A stretch of DNA of 7,708 nucleotides from Candidatus Atribacteria bacterium (lineage in GTDB: Bacteria > Atribacterota > Phoenicimicrobiia > Phoenicimicrobiales > Stramentimicrobiaceae). Position 1 is the first letter of the stretch. Each line of letters opens with the position of its first letter. The stretch lies in contig JAFGSC010000213.1 in assembly GCA_016934875.1 (NCBI GenBank), positions 1-7,708 of the forward strand. Direction: 5' to 3'. The position numbers and the translations under genes are program-made. The notes beneath the pieces are model-generated. The model did not search any database. It had not been told where the DNA came from and saw only the letters and a list, made by a program, of their open reading frames with translations. Below, in pieces: positions 7,355 through 7,708 of this stretch.

Positions 7355-7364
7355 TCACCTCCTT
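7355..7364 (-). promoter_or_regulatory. Orphan Shine-Dalgarno sequence in the leader
   Basis: Read leftward this is AAGGAGGTGA, a 10-base perfect complement to the usual 16S rRNA 3' end and the best such site in the window. No ATG, GTG or TTG lies 4-13 bases downstream. The next gene start is 122 bases away and has its own site. The nearest downstream start codon is TTG at 7327-7325, opening a 17-residue frame to TGA at 7273-7271, but the spacing of 27 bases is too long for normal initiation. Confidence 0.5.
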
Positions 7365-7369
7365 TTTTA

Positions 7370-7422
7370 TTGGAGCTAACAACCGATAAAATCTTCAAGG
7401 AAAATCTTTTTATTTGCTCCAA
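7370..7422. repeat. Inverted repeat in the operon leader
   Basis: TTGGAGC (7370-7376) and its exact reverse complement GCTCCAA (7416-7422) are separated by 39 bases. The arms are 46 bases apart start to start. They could be two half-sites for a regulator or the base of an RNA stem just upstream of the Shine-Dalgarno sequence at 7355-7364. A 7-bp match at this spacing can also arise by chance. Confidence 0.3.
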
Positions 7423-7587
7423 CATTCATGTAATAATACTGAATATCAATAAAATGGACTCTCACTCTTGATGTATCGTACTTTGAATATTATCACTTTT
7501 CAGGGTTGAAGACTTACAACATTAAAAATATCATGCTTTAAGCCTTTGGAATGTATTTTCTTTGCCGAAACTTAGATATGAACACCA

Positions 7588-7707
7588 TTAGTTTTTCTCT
7601 ACATCTATGGCAAAATTGTTTTTGATATCTTTAATTAAATTATAATATATTTTATTAATAAATGCAGCAAATTCCGAATTATTTTGCTTCCTATTCTTCC
7701 TAAAAAA
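7588..7707 (-). CDS. Possible 3' end of an upstream gene (partial)
   Basis: Reading leftward from the window edge, one frame stays open for 39 codons and ends in TAA (7590-7588). The deduced tail is charged and helix-like (for example SEFAAFINKIYYNLIKDIKNN in part) and contains well-formed alternation of hydrophobic and charged residues. In DNA this AT-rich a chance frame of this length is uncommon but not rare. If real, it would be the C-terminus of the gene before the operon, possibly a regulator by position only; I recognise no family. A leftward TATAAT (7644-7639) lies inside this frame and would compete with the coding reading. Confidence 0.35.
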   Translation of the reverse strand, partial: FFRKNRKQNNSEFAAFINKIYYNLIKDIKNNFAIDVEKN

Positions 7708-7708
7708 A

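Larger units (their letters stand above)
7233..7587 (-). promoter_or_regulatory. Operon leader, about 355 bases without a gene
   Basis: This stretch precedes the binding-protein gene and should contain the main promoter. No promoter stands out. The best leftward candidate I can see is TTGTAA (7519-7514) with GATAAT (7494-7489) at a long 19-base spacing, which is weak. It contains an inverted repeat (7370-7422), an orphan Shine-Dalgarno sequence (7355-7364) and a tandem repeat (7328-7351), each listed separately. I recognise no known riboswitch or T-box pattern. Confidence 0.4.

Noticed and set aside
7233..7587. Riboswitch or T-box in the operon leader
   Set aside because: The sequence lacks any conserved core I recognise; only a single 7-bp spaced inverted repeat is present.
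7616..7646. Rightward promoter TTGTTT and TATAAT with 19-base spacing
   Set aside because: The spacing is long, no rightward gene follows (the only frame after it stops after 13 codons), and such matches are common in DNA this AT-rich.

Overview
The window holds one leftward (minus-strand) sugar-uptake operon. In transcription order it encodes a secreted substrate-binding protein (7232-6231), a double-domain ABC ATPase (6049-4535), two CUT2-type permeases (4525-3500 and 3480-2485), an FGGY-family carbohydrate kinase (2347-794) and a small protein of the ureidoglycolate lyase (AllA/PF04115) fold family (770-267). All six genes are complete and none shows a frameshift. No RNA gene, insertion sequence, CRISPR array or phage gene was recognised.

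The DNA is AT-rich: intergenic stretches look roughly 20-25% GC, and hand-counted 60-base samples of coding sequence range from about 20% to 55%. Starts are ATG, except one TTG that follows a consensus ribosome binding site. The substrate-binding protein has a plain signal peptide with no lipobox cysteine. In a monoderm such a protein is normally lipid-anchored, so this points to a diderm (two-membrane) low-GC anaerobe. Atribacterota, Halanaerobiales, Thermotogota and Spirochaetota are possible, but the lineage cannot be fixed from this window.

Layout from the right edge: 7707-7588 is an open frame that may be the tail of an upstream gene. Then comes a leader of about 355 bases without a gene (7587-7233), holding an inverted repeat, a perfect but orphan Shine-Dalgarno sequence and a short tandem repeat. 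The binding-protein gene follows. A 12-bp stem-loop lies 18 bases after its stop codon, in a 181-base AT-rich gap. The ATPase and both permeases are tightly packed (9- and 19-base gaps). A 137-base gap carrying a near-perfect palindrome precedes the kinase, and the AllA-family gene follows 23 bases after the kinase. The last 266 bases (1-266) hold nothing convincing.

Proposed working model: the periplasmic protein captures a sugar, polyol or related small carbohydrate, the permease pair with the ATPase imports it, and the kinase phosphorylates it. The AllA-family protein would then act on this compound or a product. The binding protein resembles a group often annotated as 'autoinducer-2 binding'. 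The kinase does not look like LsrK, and no lsrF, lsrG or lsrR is present, so an AI-2 function is not supported. The true substrate is unknown. The most unusual point is an AllA-fold protein as the last gene of a sugar operon with no purine or allantoin gene in view.
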